A DNA stretch of 64,000 nucleotides, from contig NZ_FZOL01000004.1 in assembly GCF_900188455.1 (NCBI RefSeq), positions 186,001 to 250,000 of the forward strand, given 5' to 3'. The notes under the pieces are model-generated. The model was given only the letters and a program-made list of their open reading frames with translations. It ran no database searches and was not told the origin of the DNA. Every line of letters begins with the position of its first letter. Position 1 is the stretch's first letter. Below, piece by piece: positions 7,928-18,266 of this stretch. Source of the stretch: Pseudomonas japonica. Lineage in GTDB: Bacteria; Pseudomonadota; Gammaproteobacteria; Pseudomonadales; Pseudomonadaceae. The translations under genes were made by a program, and so were the position numbers.

Positions 7928-9124
7928 TCAGCTGTTCGGCAGCAACCGGCAGATGATGCTCTTGATATAGCGCGTCTCCGGAATCGCCGGGTGCACCGGA
8001 TGGTCCGGGCCCTGGCCACCACGCTCCAGCAGCTGGATATTGCGGTCCAGGTGGCGGGCGCTGGTCAGCAGGATGTTCTGCAGGTCATCTTCCGGCAGGT
8101 GCATCGAGCACGAAGCGCTGACCAGGATGCCGTCCTTGCTCAGCAGGCGCATGGCCTGTTCGTTGAGGCGGCGGTAGGCGCCTTCGCCGTTCTTCAGGTC
8201 CTTCTTGCGTTTGATGAAGGCGGGCGGGTCGGCGACGATCACGTCGAAGCGCTCTTCGGCGGCCTTCAGTTCACGCAGGGCGGCGAACACGTCGCCTTCG
8301 ATGCAGGTGACCTTCTCGGCGAAACCATTGAGCGTGGCATTGCGCTCGACACCATCCAGGGCGAAGCCCGACGCGTCGACGCAGAACACTTCGCTGGCGC
8401 CGAAGGCACCGGCCTGCACGCCCCAGCCACCGATGTAGCTGAACAGGTCGAGCACACGCTTGCCCTTGACGTACGGCGCCAGGCGCGCGCGGTTCATGCG
8501 GTGGTCGTAGAACCAGCCGGTCTTCTGGCCTTCCAGCACCGGCGCTTCGAATTTCACGCCGTTCTCTTCCAGGGCGACCCAGTCCGGCACTTCGCCGTAG
8601 ACGGTCTCGACGTAACGTTCCAGGCCTTCGGCATCGCGCGCCGAGGAGTCATTCTTGAACAGTATGCCGCTGGGCTTGAGCACCTGGATCAGGGCGGCGA
8701 GGACGTCGTCGCGCTGACGCTCCATGGTCGGCGAGGCGATCTGCACCACGAGGATGTCGCCGAACCGGTCGACCACCAGCCCCGGCAACAGGTCGGAATC
8801 ACCGTACACCAGGCGGTAGAACGGCTTGTCGAACAGGCGCTCGCGCAGCGACAGGGCGACGTTCAGGCGGTGCACCAGCAGCGACTTGTCCAGCGACAGC
8901 TTGATATCGCGCGACAGCAGGCGGGCGCAGATCAGGTTGTTCGGGCTCACCGCGACGATGCCCAGGGCCTTGCCGCCCGCGGCTTCCAGGATTGCCTGGT
9001 CGCCGGCCTTGAAACCGTGCAGCGGAGTGGCGGCGACGTCGATCTCGTTGCTGTAGACCCACAGGTGGCCGGCGCGCAGACGGCGGTCGGCATTGGCTTT
9101 GAGACGAAGGCTGGGCAGGGACAT
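7928..9124 (-). CDS. rlmI: 23S rRNA (cytosine1962-C5)-methyltransferase, RlmI-type
   Basis: 398 residues, the normal length for RlmI. An N-terminal PUA-type RNA-binding domain (about 1-75) starts SLRLKANADRRLRAGHLWVYSNEI. A middle domain follows, then a SAM-dependent Rossmann methyltransferase with VLDLFSYIGGWGVQ (SAM-binding motif I), VIVADPPAFIK (motif IV) and the SASCSMHL cysteine loop. It methylates 23S rRNA in the large subunit. The start at 9124 (MSLPSLRL) matches the family; the longer frame to 9217 does not. It is divergent from the HDOD gene and ends before a strong terminator. Confidence 0.93.
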   Translation of the reverse strand: MSLPSLRLKANADRRLRAGHLWVYSNEIDVAATPLHGFKAGDQAILEAAGGKALGIVAVSPNNLICARLLSRDIKLSLDKSLLVHRLNVALSLRERLFDKPFYRLVYGDSDLLPGLVVDRFGDILVVQIASPTMERQRDDVLAALIQVLKPSGILFKNDSSARDAEGLERYVETVYGEVPDWVALEENGVKFEAPVLEGQKTGWFYDHRMNRARLAPYVKGKRVLDLFSYIGGWGVQAGAFGASEVFCVDASGFALDGVERNATLNGFAEKVTCIEGDVFAALRELKAAEERFDVIVADPPAFIKRKKDLKNGEGAYRRLNEQAMRLLSKDGILVSASCSMHLPEDDLQNILLTSARHLDRNIQLLERGGQGPDHPVHPAIPETRYIKSIICRLLPNS

Positions 9125-9267
9125 GACGTCGCTCCGGGAAAAAAGAGCGGGAGTATACCGTGTCGGCCGGGGCAGGCACCTGCCGCCGCGACAAATTGCA
9201 TGGCGACTGGCCGTCACTCGACCGAACGATCAGGTTAGAATCGCCCGTCAGCCGCGAGTGTGAACTT

Positions 9268-10134
9268 ATGCCCCAGGAACTTTCCGCCGAACAGATCCAG
9301 CAAGCCTTGCAAGGCATCAGCGTGCCGCCTCAGCCGCAGATCATGGTCGATCTGCAGATGGAGCAGTACATGCCCGATCCTGACCTGGAGACGATCGCCA
9401 GGCTGATCGCCCAGGACCCGGGACTGGCCGGCGCGCTGCTGAAGATCGTCAATTCGGCGCATTACGGGCTGACCAACAAGATCGCCTCGATCCAGCGCGC
9501 GGTGAACCTGCTGGGCAGCCGCTCGGTGATCAACCTGATCAACGCGCAATCGATCAAGGGCGAGATGAGCGACGAGACCATCGTCACCCTCAACCGCTTC
9601 TGGGACACCGCCCAGGACGTGGCGATGACCTGCCTGACCCTGGCCAAGCGCTTTGGCGCGCAGGCGGTGGACGAGGCCTATGCCCTGGGGCTGTTCCACG
9701 ATTGCGGCGTGCCGCTGATGCTCAAGCGTTTTCCCGACTACATGAGCGTGCTGGAAGATGCCTACGCCAGCGCCGGCGCGCAGCAGCGCGTGGTCGACAC
9801 CGAGAACCAGGTGTTCAACACCAACCATGCCGTGGTCGGTTACTACACCGCGCGCTCCTGGCGCCTGCCGGAGCATGTCAGCAATGCCATCGCCAATCAC
9901 CACAATGCCCTTGCCGTGTTCAGCGACGACTCGCCGCGCAGCGCGCCGCTGAAGAACCTGCTGGCGATCCTGAAGATGGCCGAGCACATCTGCGCTTCGT
10001 ACCGGGTGCTGGGCAACCAGAGCGTCGATCACGAGTGGAACAGCGTCGGGCATCTGGTGCTGGACTACATCGGCCTGTCGGAATACGACTTCGACAACCT
10101 CAAGCAAACCATCCAGGAACTCGGTGGCCACTGA
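9268..10134 (+). CDS. HDOD-domain protein (signalling / output domain without enzyme partner)
   Basis: 288 residues made almost entirely of an HDOD domain (about 15-215), with the family signatures PPQPQIMVDLQ, AQDPGLAGALLKIVNSAHYG, and the HD-like pair in LGLFHDCGVPLML. HDOD proteins are degenerate HD-type modules in bacterial signalling; no GGDEF, EAL or receiver domain is attached. The ATG at 9268 is used; an upstream in-frame extension to 9160 would overlap the divergent promoter region. The stop lies 3 nt before mutM, so the two genes are likely co-transcribed. The biological role is unknown. Confidence 0.85.
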   Translation: MPQELSAEQIQQALQGISVPPQPQIMVDLQMEQYMPDPDLETIARLIAQDPGLAGALLKIVNSAHYGLTNKIASIQRAVNLLGSRSVINLINAQSIKGEMSDETIVTLNRFWDTAQDVAMTCLTLAKRFGAQAVDEAYALGLFHDCGVPLMLKRFPDYMSVLEDAYASAGAQQRVVDTENQVFNTNHAVVGYYTARSWRLPEHVSNAIANHHNALAVFSDDSPRSAPLKNLLAILKMAEHICASYRVLGNQSVDHEWNSVGHLVLDYIGLSEYDFDNLKQTIQELGGH

Positions 10135-10137
10135 TCC

Positions 10138-10950
10138 ATGCCTGAATTACCCGAAGTCGAGACCACCCGCCGCGGCATTGCCCCCTATCTCGAAGGCCAG
10201 CGCGTCAGCCGCGTGATCGTCCGCGACCGGCGGCTGCGCTGGCCGATCCCCGAAGACCTCGATGTGCGCCTGTCGGGGCAGCGCTTCGTCTCGGTGGAGC
10301 GGCGCGCCAAGTACCTGCTGCTGAATGCCGAGGTGGGCACGCTGATCAGCCACCTGGGCATGTCCGGCAACCTGCGCCTGGTGGAAATCGGCCTGCCGGC
10401 GCAGAAGCATGAACATGTGGACATCGAGCTGGAGTCCGGCCTGGCCTTGCGCTACACCGATCCGCGGCGCTTTGGCGCGATGCTCTGGAGCCATGCGCCG
10501 CTGGAGCATGAGCTGCTGGCGCGGCTGGGGCCGGAGCCGTTGACCGACCTGTTCGATGGCGAGCGCCTGTTCCAGCTGTCCCGCGGGCGGTCGATGGCGG
10601 TGAAGCCGTTCATCATGGACAACGCGGTGGTGGTCGGCGTGGGCAATATCTATGCGACCGAGGCGCTGTTCGCGGCCGGTATCGACCCGCGGCGCGAGGC
10701 GGGGAGCATTTCCCGGGCGCGCTATCTGCGGCTGACCATCGAGATCAAGCGGATCCTGGCGGCGGCCATCGAACGGGGCGGCACCACGCTGCGGGACTTC
10801 ATCGGCGGCGACGGGCAGCCGGGGTATTTCCAGCAGGAGCTGTTCGTCTATGGACGGGGCGGGGAGCCGTGCAAGGTGTGTGCGGCGACGCTTCGGGAAG
10901 TGAAATTGGGGCAGCGGGCGAGTGTGTTCTGTCCGCGGTGCCAGAAGTAA
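10138..10950 (+). CDS. mutM: formamidopyrimidine-DNA glycosylase / AP lyase
   Basis: 270 residues, as usual for MutM (Fpg). It removes 8-oxoguanine and FaPy lesions and cuts the abasic site by beta/delta elimination. The catalytic N-terminus [12 protein letters not shown] (Pro2, Glu3 after Met removal) and the conserved Lys in RRAKYLLL are present. So are the helix-two-turn-helix region ([17 protein letters not shown]) and the C-terminal zinc finger CxxC...CPRC ending at CQK. It starts 3 nt after the HDOD gene and is followed by a BIME. Confidence 0.98.
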   Translation: MPELPEVETTRRGIAPYLEGQRVSRVIVRDRRLRWPIPEDLDVRLSGQRFVSVERRAKYLLLNAEVGTLISHLGMSGNLRLVEIGLPAQKHEHVDIELESGLALRYTDPRRFGAMLWSHAPLEHELLARLGPEPLTDLFDGERLFQLSRGRSMAVKPFIMDNAVVVGVGNIYATEALFAAGIDPRREAGSISRARYLRLTIEIKRILAAAIERGGTTLRDFIGGDGQPGYFQQELFVYGRGGEPCKVCAATLREVKLGQRASVFCPRCQK

Positions 10951-10980
10951 CCCGGAAGTCCCGAATTCTCTGCCTTCCGC

Positions 10981-11103
10981 TGTAGGAGCGCGGCTTGTCG
11001 GGGCGCCGAACCGCCGCGAAAGGACTGCGGAGCGGTCCCAAAAAGGTGCTGACTGGATTGGGACCGCTTTGCGGTCCTTTCGCGGGCGAGCCGCGCTCCT
11101 ACG
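10981..11103. repeat. long BIME (two opposed REP units, near-perfect hairpin)
   Basis: TGTAGGAGCGCGGCTTG ... GGACTGCGGAGCGGTCCC is followed about 20 nt later by its inverted copy GGGACCGCTTTGCGGTCC ... GCCGCGCTCCTAC. Transcribed, it would fold into one long hairpin between the convergent mutM and ggt genes. Confidence 0.88.
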
Positions 11104-11153
11104 AGAGCAAGTCGCGCGCAGCGTGTCGCAGTACGGCGGAGGTGTGCGGCGCA

Positions 11154-12832
11154 TCAGTGCACTGCTGAACTGCCCACGCCTCTTGGATCACTGGCCGCCT
11201 CCAGCGTCCCATCCCGTTTGTCCCAGAACAGCACCTGCTGGTTGCCATAGCTGCGACCCACATCCTTCAGGCTGTAGCCCCGCGCCCGCAAGGCCTCCAT
11301 CTCGGCTGCACTGAATGCCCCGGGTTCATGCTCCACCACGTCCGGCAGGTACTGATGGTGATAGCGCGGCACCGCCGGCCAGGTGCTCACGGGGCGCCCG
11401 GCCAGGTACTCCAGCATCGACAGCAGCACCATGCTCGGAATCCGGCTGCCGCCTGGCGTACCGAAGGCGGCGAACTGCTGCGGACTTTCGATGAAACTCG
11501 GACTCATGCTCGACAACGGCCGCTTGCCCGCCGCCACGGCATTGGCCTGGCTGCCCGTCAGGCCATAACTGTTGCTGCCGCGCGGATCGGCGGCGAAATC
11601 GTCCATTTCGTTGTTCAGCACCACCCCGGTCCCCGGCGCGGTGAAGGCCGCACCGAACGGCAGGTTGACCGACAGCGTCGCCGCCACGACATTGCCTTCG
11701 GCGTCGATCACCGCGAAATGGGTGGTGTGATCGCCTTCGCGCCAGGCCGGGGACGGCGGCAGGCTGCTGCTGGGCGTGGCGTCGCGGACGTCGATAGTGT
11801 CGGCCAGCGCGGTCAGGTGCTGGCGTGAGAGCAACTGCGGGATCGGGTTCGCCACATGGTCCGGATCCCCCAGCAGGCCGCGATCGCGGTAGGCCCGGCG
11901 CAGTACTTCCAGCACGTAGTGGGCGCGCTGGACCTTGTCGGCGCTCTGCCACGGCAGGCGCTGCAGCATCGCCAGGCTCTGGGCGATGGCCACGCCGCCG
12001 GCGGAGGGCGGCGGGGCGCTGATCAGCTCGCGCTGGTCGGCGAGGGCATGGCGCAGGGGTTCGCGGGTGGCGGTGTGGTAATCGGCAAGGTCGTCGACGC
12101 TCCAGATACCCCCGGCCGAGTTGACCTCCTTGACCAACTGCAGCGCCACCGGTCCACGATAGAAACCGTCGCGGCCCTGGTCCGCCAGGCGTTGCAGGGT
12201 CGCGGCCAGTTCCGGCTGGCGAATCACCTTGCCCAGCGCCGGGACTTCACCCTGGTCGAGAAACAGCCGGGCGCTTTCCGCGTCGTCGCGCAGGGCGGCC
12301 TGGCGCATCGTGGCGCGGTCGCGGTAGATGCGGTCGACGGCGAAGCCCTGGTTGGCCAGGCGAATCGCCGGGGCCAGGGTGTTCTTCAGCGGCAGCTTGC
12401 CGTAGCGCGCTGCCAGTTCATCGAGCGCCGCCGGCAAGCCGGGAATCGCCGCCGCCAGCGGACCGTTGATCGACAGGCCGGGCTGGACCTTGCCGTCCTT
12501 CAGGTACATGTCCGCGGTGGCCCTGGCGGGCGCGCGTTCACGGGCGTCGATGAAGCGATAGGCGGTCGGGTTGCCGGGCTGGCGCAGCAGGAAGAAGCCA
12601 CCGCCACCGAGTCCCGAGCCATAGGGCTCGACCACCGCCAGGGCGGCGCTCACGGCGATTGCCGCGTCGAAGGCATTGCCGCCCTGCTGGAGGATTTCCC
12701 GCGCCGCGGCGGTCGCGTCGGCATGGGGCGTGGCCACCGCCGCGCGTCCCGGGCCAGCGGCCAGGGCGGCGACACTGCACAGCGCCAGGCAGGCGCCAAG
12801 GAACAAGGTGCGAAGCGTGGCGACGCCGGTCA

Positions 12833-12833
<1 letters not shown>
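11154..12833 (-). CDS. ggt: gamma-glutamyltransferase (periplasmic)
   Basis: 559 residues with an N-terminal signal peptide (LFLGACLALCSVAALAA, cut near 26). It hydrolyses or transfers the gamma-glutamyl group of glutathione. Such proenzymes cleave themselves before a threonine that becomes the nucleophile; here it is the first Thr of DHTTHFAVID, about residue 370. The glycine-rich GLGGGGFFLL and the GGSRIPS segments of the active site are visible. It overlaps the ferredoxin stop by one base (TGATG), so the two are translated from one message, an unusual pairing with no obvious shared chemistry. Confidence 0.93.
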
Positions 12834-13147
<314 letters not shown>

Positions 13148-13195
13148 TTAGCGCCCGTAGTGCACGCGGGCGCCGGTTTTCCTGGCCAGATGAGA

Positions 13196-13747
<552 letters not shown>

Positions 13748-15376
13748 TCACCGGCCAAAAGGACTATGGACGGCCACGCCGGCCGCATGCCGGAGCCGCT
13801 CGGCGAGCAACTGGCTGAGCCGCGCGCTGATGGCGTAGACCGACAACTGCGGGTTGGCGCCGATGCTGGTGGGGAACAGCGAACCGTCGTGGATCGACAG
13901 GTTTTCCAGCTGGTGATGCCGGCCGAGGCTGTCGCAGACGCTCTGGCGCGGGTCATTGCCCATGGCGCAGCCACCCATGACATGGGCACTGCCGAGGCGG
14001 GTGAGGAACAGCTCCAGGGGCAGTTCGTCGATGCTCCGGCGCGCCTCGGCCAGGGTTTTCGCTGGCCGGGCGTGGCTGTGCAGGGGCAGGACGCTGTCCG
14101 CACCGGCGGCGAACTGGATTTGCGCCATGCTGTGAAACGCCCGTCGCACGCCGTCCCAGGCATAGGGTGACACCGCGTAGTCCAGCACGGGGGAGCCGTC
14201 GCCGCGCAATTCCACGCGGCCGCCGGTACTGTCCGGGTGAAAACCGTCGCGCAGCAGGGCGAGCATCACATGGGTGTGGGGCAGGTCCTCCATGCGCAGC
14301 GCGTTTTCCGTGCCGAAGCCGCCGAGCAGGGTGGCGGCCAGGGCCGGATGCAGCGGCGGCACCTCCAGTTTGTAGCCCATGGGGCCGTCGGTGCCGTTGC
14401 GCCATTGAAAGTGATCGCTGTAGATCGACTGCGGCGCGCCGTAGAACGGGTTCACCGGCTCGGCGAAGCGCGCCGCGCTGAAGTTGACCAGGTGCAGGAA
14501 GGTACGCTTGCCCAGGCGCTGGTGCGGGTCCGGCGCCGCCGAACGCAGCAGCAGGGCGGGGCTGTTGATGCCGCCGCCGGCGACGATGTAGTGCCGGGCA
14601 CGAACGCGGATGCGCCGGCCGGTGGGCGCCACGCAGCGCGGGTCCATGGCCACGCAATGCAGCTCGCGGATCCGCTGGCCATCGTGTTCCAGCGTGTCGG
14701 CGCGGGCCAGGTAGAGCAGCTCGCCGCCGTGTTCGAGGGCCGCGGGGATGCTGGTCACCAGCATCGACTGCTTGGCGTTGACCGGGCAGCCCATGCCGCA
14801 ATAGCCGAGGTTCCAGCAACCGCGGACATTGCGCGGAATCACCTTCCAGTCCAGGCCAAGGGCCGTGCAGCCTCGGCGCAGCACGTCGTTGTTGGCGTTG
14901 GGTGGCAACTGCCAGGGGGTGATGCCGAGGCGCTGCTCCAGGCGTTCGAACCAGGGCGCCAGGTCGTCCACGCCATGGCCTTCGACCCCGTGTTCACTGG
15001 CCCAGTGGCGCAGCGTCGGTTCCGGGGTGCGAAAGCTGGAGGTCCAGTTGATCAGCGTGGTGCCGCCCACGGCGCGGCCCTGAAGGATGGTGATGGCGCC
15101 ATCCTTGCTCATGCGACCGATGCCTTCCTGGTAGAGGCTGGCGTAGGCCTCGTGCTCCAGCATCCTGAAATCACTGCTGGTCTTCAGTGGCCCCTCTTCG
15201 ATCAGCAGCACGCGAAACCCCGCGGCGCTGAGCAGTTCGGCACTGGTGGCGCCGCCGGCGCCGCTGCCGATGATGGCGATATCGGTTTCCAGCGTGAGGT
15301 CCTGGCTCAGGGCCGAACCATCGCGGGTTTTCCAGCCGCGGGCGAGGCCGTCGCGGAACAGGTCGGGTACGGGCAT
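13748..15376 (-). CDS. GMC-family FAD-dependent oxidoreductase
   Basis: 542 residues. FAD-binding Rossmann motif IIGSGAGGATSAELL lies near 34-48, with RAVGGTTLINWTSSFRTP (GMC signature region), a cysteine cluster CWNLGYCGMGCP near 190, and a C-terminal GGCAMG ... DGSLFPTSIGANPQ with the His/Asn-type active-site region. Such enzymes oxidise primary or secondary alcohols. No signal peptide of its own is seen, but the gene just upstream encodes a small Tat-signal protein that may carry it across the membrane. It sits with an aldehyde dehydrogenase, so an alcohol to aldehyde to acid route is plausible. The substrate is unknown. Confidence 0.9.
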   Translation of the reverse strand: MPVPDLFRDGLARGWKTRDGSALSQDLTLETDIAIIGSGAGGATSAELLSAAGFRVLLIEEGPLKTSSDFRMLEHEAYASLYQEGIGRMSKDGAITILQGRAVGGTTLINWTSSFRTPEPTLRHWASEHGVEGHGVDDLAPWFERLEQRLGITPWQLPPNANNDVLRRGCTALGLDWKVIPRNVRGCWNLGYCGMGCPVNAKQSMLVTSIPAALEHGGELLYLARADTLEHDGQRIRELHCVAMDPRCVAPTGRRIRVRARHYIVAGGGINSPALLLRSAAPDPHQRLGKRTFLHLVNFSAARFAEPVNPFYGAPQSIYSDHFQWRNGTDGPMGYKLEVPPLHPALAATLLGGFGTENALRMEDLPHTHVMLALLRDGFHPDSTGGRVELRGDGSPVLDYAVSPYAWDGVRRAFHSMAQIQFAAGADSVLPLHSHARPAKTLAEARRSIDELPLELFLTRLGSAHVMGGCAMGNDPRQSVCDSLGRHHQLENLSIHDGSLFPTSIGANPQLSVYAISARLSQLLAERLRHAAGVAVHSPFGR

Positions 15377-15389
15377 GGGGGACTCTCGC

Positions 15390-15905
15390 TCAGATGGCCG
15401 GTGGGCCGGGATAACCGCAGGCGCCCCAGGACTCGGGCAGGCTGTACCAGGCCATCAGCAGCAACTGCAGCAGTGAGCAGTAGCCCTGGCGCAGCAGGTT
15501 CAGCGAGCTGTCGCGCCAGCGCAGGAGAAACGCCTGGATGCGCTGTGGTTCGGCCTGCTCCCAGGCACCCCAGACACCGGTCAGCGGGCCGCGCGTCAGG
15601 GGCAGGGCGAGCACGTCGAACAGTTGCCGGGTCAGCTTGAGCATTTCCGCGGACAGGCTGGCGAGGGCATCGTCGAGGCGGGCCAGGACCCGGTCGACGA
15701 GCGAGCCGGTGCCTTCGAGGACGACCGGCGTTACCGCGCGGAGCATCGGCAGGTCGTCGTCGCGCAGGATGCGAAAGCCGTTGGCGGGCCTTCCGGCGGA
15801 GCATCCCAGCAGGCTGGCGCCGCCAAGAAACAGGCTGGCGCCGACACTGAACTTGAGCAGGCCGCGGCGGTTCAGCGCGGCGACCTCGGGCAGGCGTGTT
15901 GTCAT
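15390..15905 (-). CDS. small Tat-signal protein, probable partner subunit of the GMC oxidoreductase
   Basis: 171 residues. The N-terminus has a twin-arginine motif (LNRRGLLKFSVG) followed by a hydrophobic stretch ending SLLGCSAG, which also resembles a lipobox (Cys about 35). The remainder is alpha-helical (LVDRVLARLDDALASLSAEML) and resembles gluconate-2-dehydrogenase subunit-3-like proteins, which escort a GMC flavoprotein through the Tat pathway. It is 13 nt upstream of the GMC gene and 21 nt downstream of the aldehyde dehydrogenase gene. Partnership is inferred from context. Confidence 0.75.
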   Translation of the reverse strand: MTTRLPEVAALNRRGLLKFSVGASLFLGGASLLGCSAGRPANGFRILRDDDLPMLRAVTPVVLEGTGSLVDRVLARLDDALASLSAEMLKLTRQLFDVLALPLTRGPLTGVWGAWEQAEPQRIQAFLLRWRDSSLNLLRQGYCSLLQLLLMAWYSLPESWGACGYPGPPAI

Positions 15906-15926
15906 TGTTGTGGGCCTGTGCGGTGA

Positions 15927-17330
15927 TCAGCGGATAAACAAGCGGTACACCAGTTGTTGCAGGCGCCCGCCGTATGGCGGGTAGATCAGCCGGGCCAGGT
16001 TGAGACGCTGCTTGGCCAGCACCGCCTTGGCCTTGCTGAAGGTCTGGAAACCCTCGTAGCCGTGGTAATGGCCCATGCCGGACGGGCCGACCCCGCCGAA
16101 CGGCAGGTCGTCCTGGGCCACGTGCAGCAGGGTGTCGTTGAGGCAGGCACCGCCGGAGTGGGTGTTGTCCAGGACCAGGCGCTGCTCGCCGCGTTCGTAG
16201 CCGAAGTAATACAGGGCCAGCGGACGCGGACGCTGGTTGATGTAGGCAATGGCCTCGTCGATATGGTCATAGGGCACCACGGGCAGCAGTGGGCCGAAGA
16301 TCTCGTCCTGCATCACCCGCATGGCGTCGTTCACGTTTTCCAGGACCTGGGGTGGCAGGCGGCGGTCGAGCGGGGTCTCGTCCGGATACAGGCTGGTGAC
16401 TTGCGCGCCCTGGCGCCGGGCGTCGTCGAGATAGCCGTTGAGCCGGGCCAGGTGGCGCGGGTTGATGATTGCGGTGTAGTCGGGGTTGTCGCTGATCCGC
16501 GGATAGAAGCGTCGCACCGCCTCGCGATAGGCATCGATGAAGCCGGGAATGCGCTCGCGCGGCACCAGCACGTAGTCGGGGGCGACGCAGGTCTGTCCGG
16601 CATTCAGGGTCTTGCCGAAGGCGATGCGTTCGGCGGCATCGGCCAGCGGCACGGTGGTGGAGACGATGGCCGGGGATTTGCCGCCCAGTTCCAGGGTCAC
16701 CGGGGTGAGGTTGTCGGCGGCGGCGCGCATCACCTCGCGGCCGATGCTGGTGGCGCCAGTGAACAGCAGGTGATCGAACGGCAGGCGGGAGAAGGCCTGG
16801 CCGACCTCCGCTTCGCCCAGCACCACGCACACCATGTCGGCGGGGAATACCGATTCCAGCAGGGACTTGAGTACCTGACCGCTGGCCGGGGTGGCTTCGC
16901 TGAGCTTGAGCATGACCCGGTTGCCGGCGGCGAGGGCGCCGGTGAGCGGGCCGATGGCGAGGAACAGCGGGTAGTTCCACGGCACGATGACCCCGACCAC
17001 ACCCAGCGGCTGATAGCGCACCTGCGCGCTGGCCGGCTGGAAGGCCAGGCCGACCGCGCGGCGCCGGGCTTTCATCCAGCGGCCCAGGTGTTTTTCCGCA
17101 TGGATCAGGCCCTGGACGCTGGGCAGCAGTTCGGCGAGGCGGGTTTCGTCGGCGCTGCGGCCGGCGAAGTCTGCATCGATGGCGGCGATCAGTTCGTCCT
17201 GGCGGGCGATCAGCGCCTGGCGCAGGGCCTTGAGCCATTGCCGACGCTGGGCCAGGGGCGGCATGGGCAGACGATTGAAGGCGGCGCGCTGCGTGGCGAA
17301 CAGGGTGTCGAGCCAGTCCAGCTGGGACAT
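15927..17330 (-). CDS. calB: coniferyl-type aldehyde dehydrogenase (NAD(P)+)
   Basis: 467 residues of the short class-3-like aldehyde dehydrogenase group that includes coniferyl aldehyde dehydrogenase. Active-site residues are intact: Asn119 in VPWNYP, Glu214 in TLELGGKSP and Cys248 in NAGQTCVAPDYV. The C-terminal extension is hydrophobic/basic (LARLIYPPYGGRLQQLVYRLFIR), as in membrane-associating fatty/aromatic aldehyde dehydrogenases. First gene of a three-gene operon with the Tat protein and GMC oxidoreductase. Divergent from a TetR gene; a palindrome overlaps its promoter region. Natural substrate uncertain: an aromatic or a medium/long-chain aldehyde. Confidence 0.88.
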   Translation of the reverse strand: MSQLDWLDTLFATQRAAFNRLPMPPLAQRRQWLKALRQALIARQDELIAAIDADFAGRSADETRLAELLPSVQGLIHAEKHLGRWMKARRRAVGLAFQPASAQVRYQPLGVVGVIVPWNYPLFLAIGPLTGALAAGNRVMLKLSEATPASGQVLKSLLESVFPADMVCVVLGEAEVGQAFSRLPFDHLLFTGATSIGREVMRAAADNLTPVTLELGGKSPAIVSTTVPLADAAERIAFGKTLNAGQTCVAPDYVLVPRERIPGFIDAYREAVRRFYPRISDNPDYTAIINPRHLARLNGYLDDARRQGAQVTSLYPDETPLDRRLPPQVLENVNDAMRVMQDEIFGPLLPVVPYDHIDEAIAYINQRPRPLALYYFGYERGEQRLVLDNTHSGGACLNDTLLHVAQDDLPFGGVGPSGMGHYHGYEGFQTFSKAKAVLAKQRLNLARLIYPPYGGRLQQLVYRLFIR

Positions 17331-17359
17331 CGGGACCTCCAGTGACTTGATATTGTGAC

Positions 17360-17375
17360 TAGAGCATATACTCTA
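17360..17375. promoter_or_regulatory. candidate TetR operator / promoter palindrome of calB
   Basis: TAGAGCATATACTCTA is a 16-bp near-palindrome (arms TAGAG/CTCTA) 30 nt before the calB start codon, where the -10 region should lie. Its position between calB and the divergent TetR gene makes it a good operator candidate. No binding evidence exists here. Confidence 0.5.
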
Positions 17376-17465
17376 TTTTCGCTCTCGCACGAGTGGCGTT
17401 TTAGTCCTTGTGGTGGGTGTAACCGACACGGGTTCCGCCGTAAGATGACGAAATAATTTCGCCAT

Positions 17466-17542
17466 TGGGGCCGCTTCGCGGGCAAGGCTCGGGTTCCACC
17501 GTAGGAGCGTGGCTTGCCCGCGATGGCCTGCAAAGCAGGCCC
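17466..17542. repeat. REP pair inside the TetR-gene leader
   Basis: GGGGCCGCTTCGCGGGCAAG followed by GTAGGAGCGTGGCTTGCCCG and GGCCTGCAAAGCAGGCC. Unlike the other REPs of this window it lies at a 5' end, ending 29 nt before the TetR start codon. Confidence 0.8.
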
Positions 17543-17570
17543 AGAGATCCCATCCATTGGAGCTGTAGTC

Positions 17571-18236
17571 ATGGCCCCGCGAATCAAGACCCGCGAGCGC
17601 ATCGTGCAGAACAGCCTGGAGCTGTTCAATCAGCAGGGCGAGCGCAGTGTCAGCACCAACCACATTGCCGCGCACATGGAGATATCGCCCGGCAACCTGT
17701 ACTACCACTTCGCCAACAAGCAGGAAATCATTGCCGAGTTGTTCAGTCAGTATGAAGAACAGGTGGACAGCTTCCTGCACCCGCCCAAGGGCCGTTCGGC
17801 CACGGTCGAGGACAAGCGCTTCTACCTGAAGGCGATCCTCGCGGCGATGTGGAACTTCCGTTTCCTGCACCGCGACCTGGAGCACCTGCTCGACAGCGAC
17901 AAGGAGCTGGCCGCCCGCTACCGGCGCTTTTCCCAGCGCAGTCTGTTGCACGGGCAAGCCATCTATACCGGCTTCGTCGAGGCCGGGATCCTGGAGATGA
18001 ACGAGGTGCAGATCGAGTCGCTGACCCTCAACACCTGGATCGTCCTGACCTCCTGGGTGCGTTTTCTCTGCACCACCCGGGAAAACTCCGCGCACCTGAG
18101 TGAAGAAGCCATCAAGCGTGGCGTCTATCAGGTACTGGTGCTGGAGATCGGTTTCGTCACCGTCACGGCCCGCCCGGCGGTGGACGCGCTGTGTGAAGAA
18201 TTCTACGTACCGCTGCAGCAGGCGCTGGAGCAGTAA
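17571..18236 (+). CDS. TetR/AcrR-family transcriptional regulator
   Basis: 221 residues. The N-terminal helix-turn-helix (about 25-55) reads VSTNHIAAHMEISPGNLYYHFANKQEII, a canonical TetR DNA-binding unit. The C-terminal ligand domain is helical, with a hydrophobic stretch (LTLNTWIVLTSWVRFL). The ATG at 17571 is preferred over an in-frame extension reaching 17514 in the REP. Divergent orientation and the near-palindrome at 17360-17375 suggest it represses the calB operon and perhaps itself. The next gene (sulfurtransferase) follows 30 nt later and may be co-transcribed. Confidence 0.92.
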   Translation: MAPRIKTRERIVQNSLELFNQQGERSVSTNHIAAHMEISPGNLYYHFANKQEIIAELFSQYEEQVDSFLHPPKGRSATVEDKRFYLKAILAAMWNFRFLHRDLEHLLDSDKELAARYRRFSQRSLLHGQAIYTGFVEAGILEMNEVQIESLTLNTWIVLTSWVRFLCTTRENSAHLSEEAIKRGVYQVLVLEIGFVTVTARPAVDALCEEFYVPLQQALEQ

Positions 18237-18266
18237 CGCGCCCTTTCAATCGATATGGAGACTGTC

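Noticed and set aside
10981..11103. Palindromic pair considered as a CRISPR fragment or attachment site
   Set aside because: Only two inverted units with no spacer series; the same units recur at other gene ends and match REP/BIME elements.
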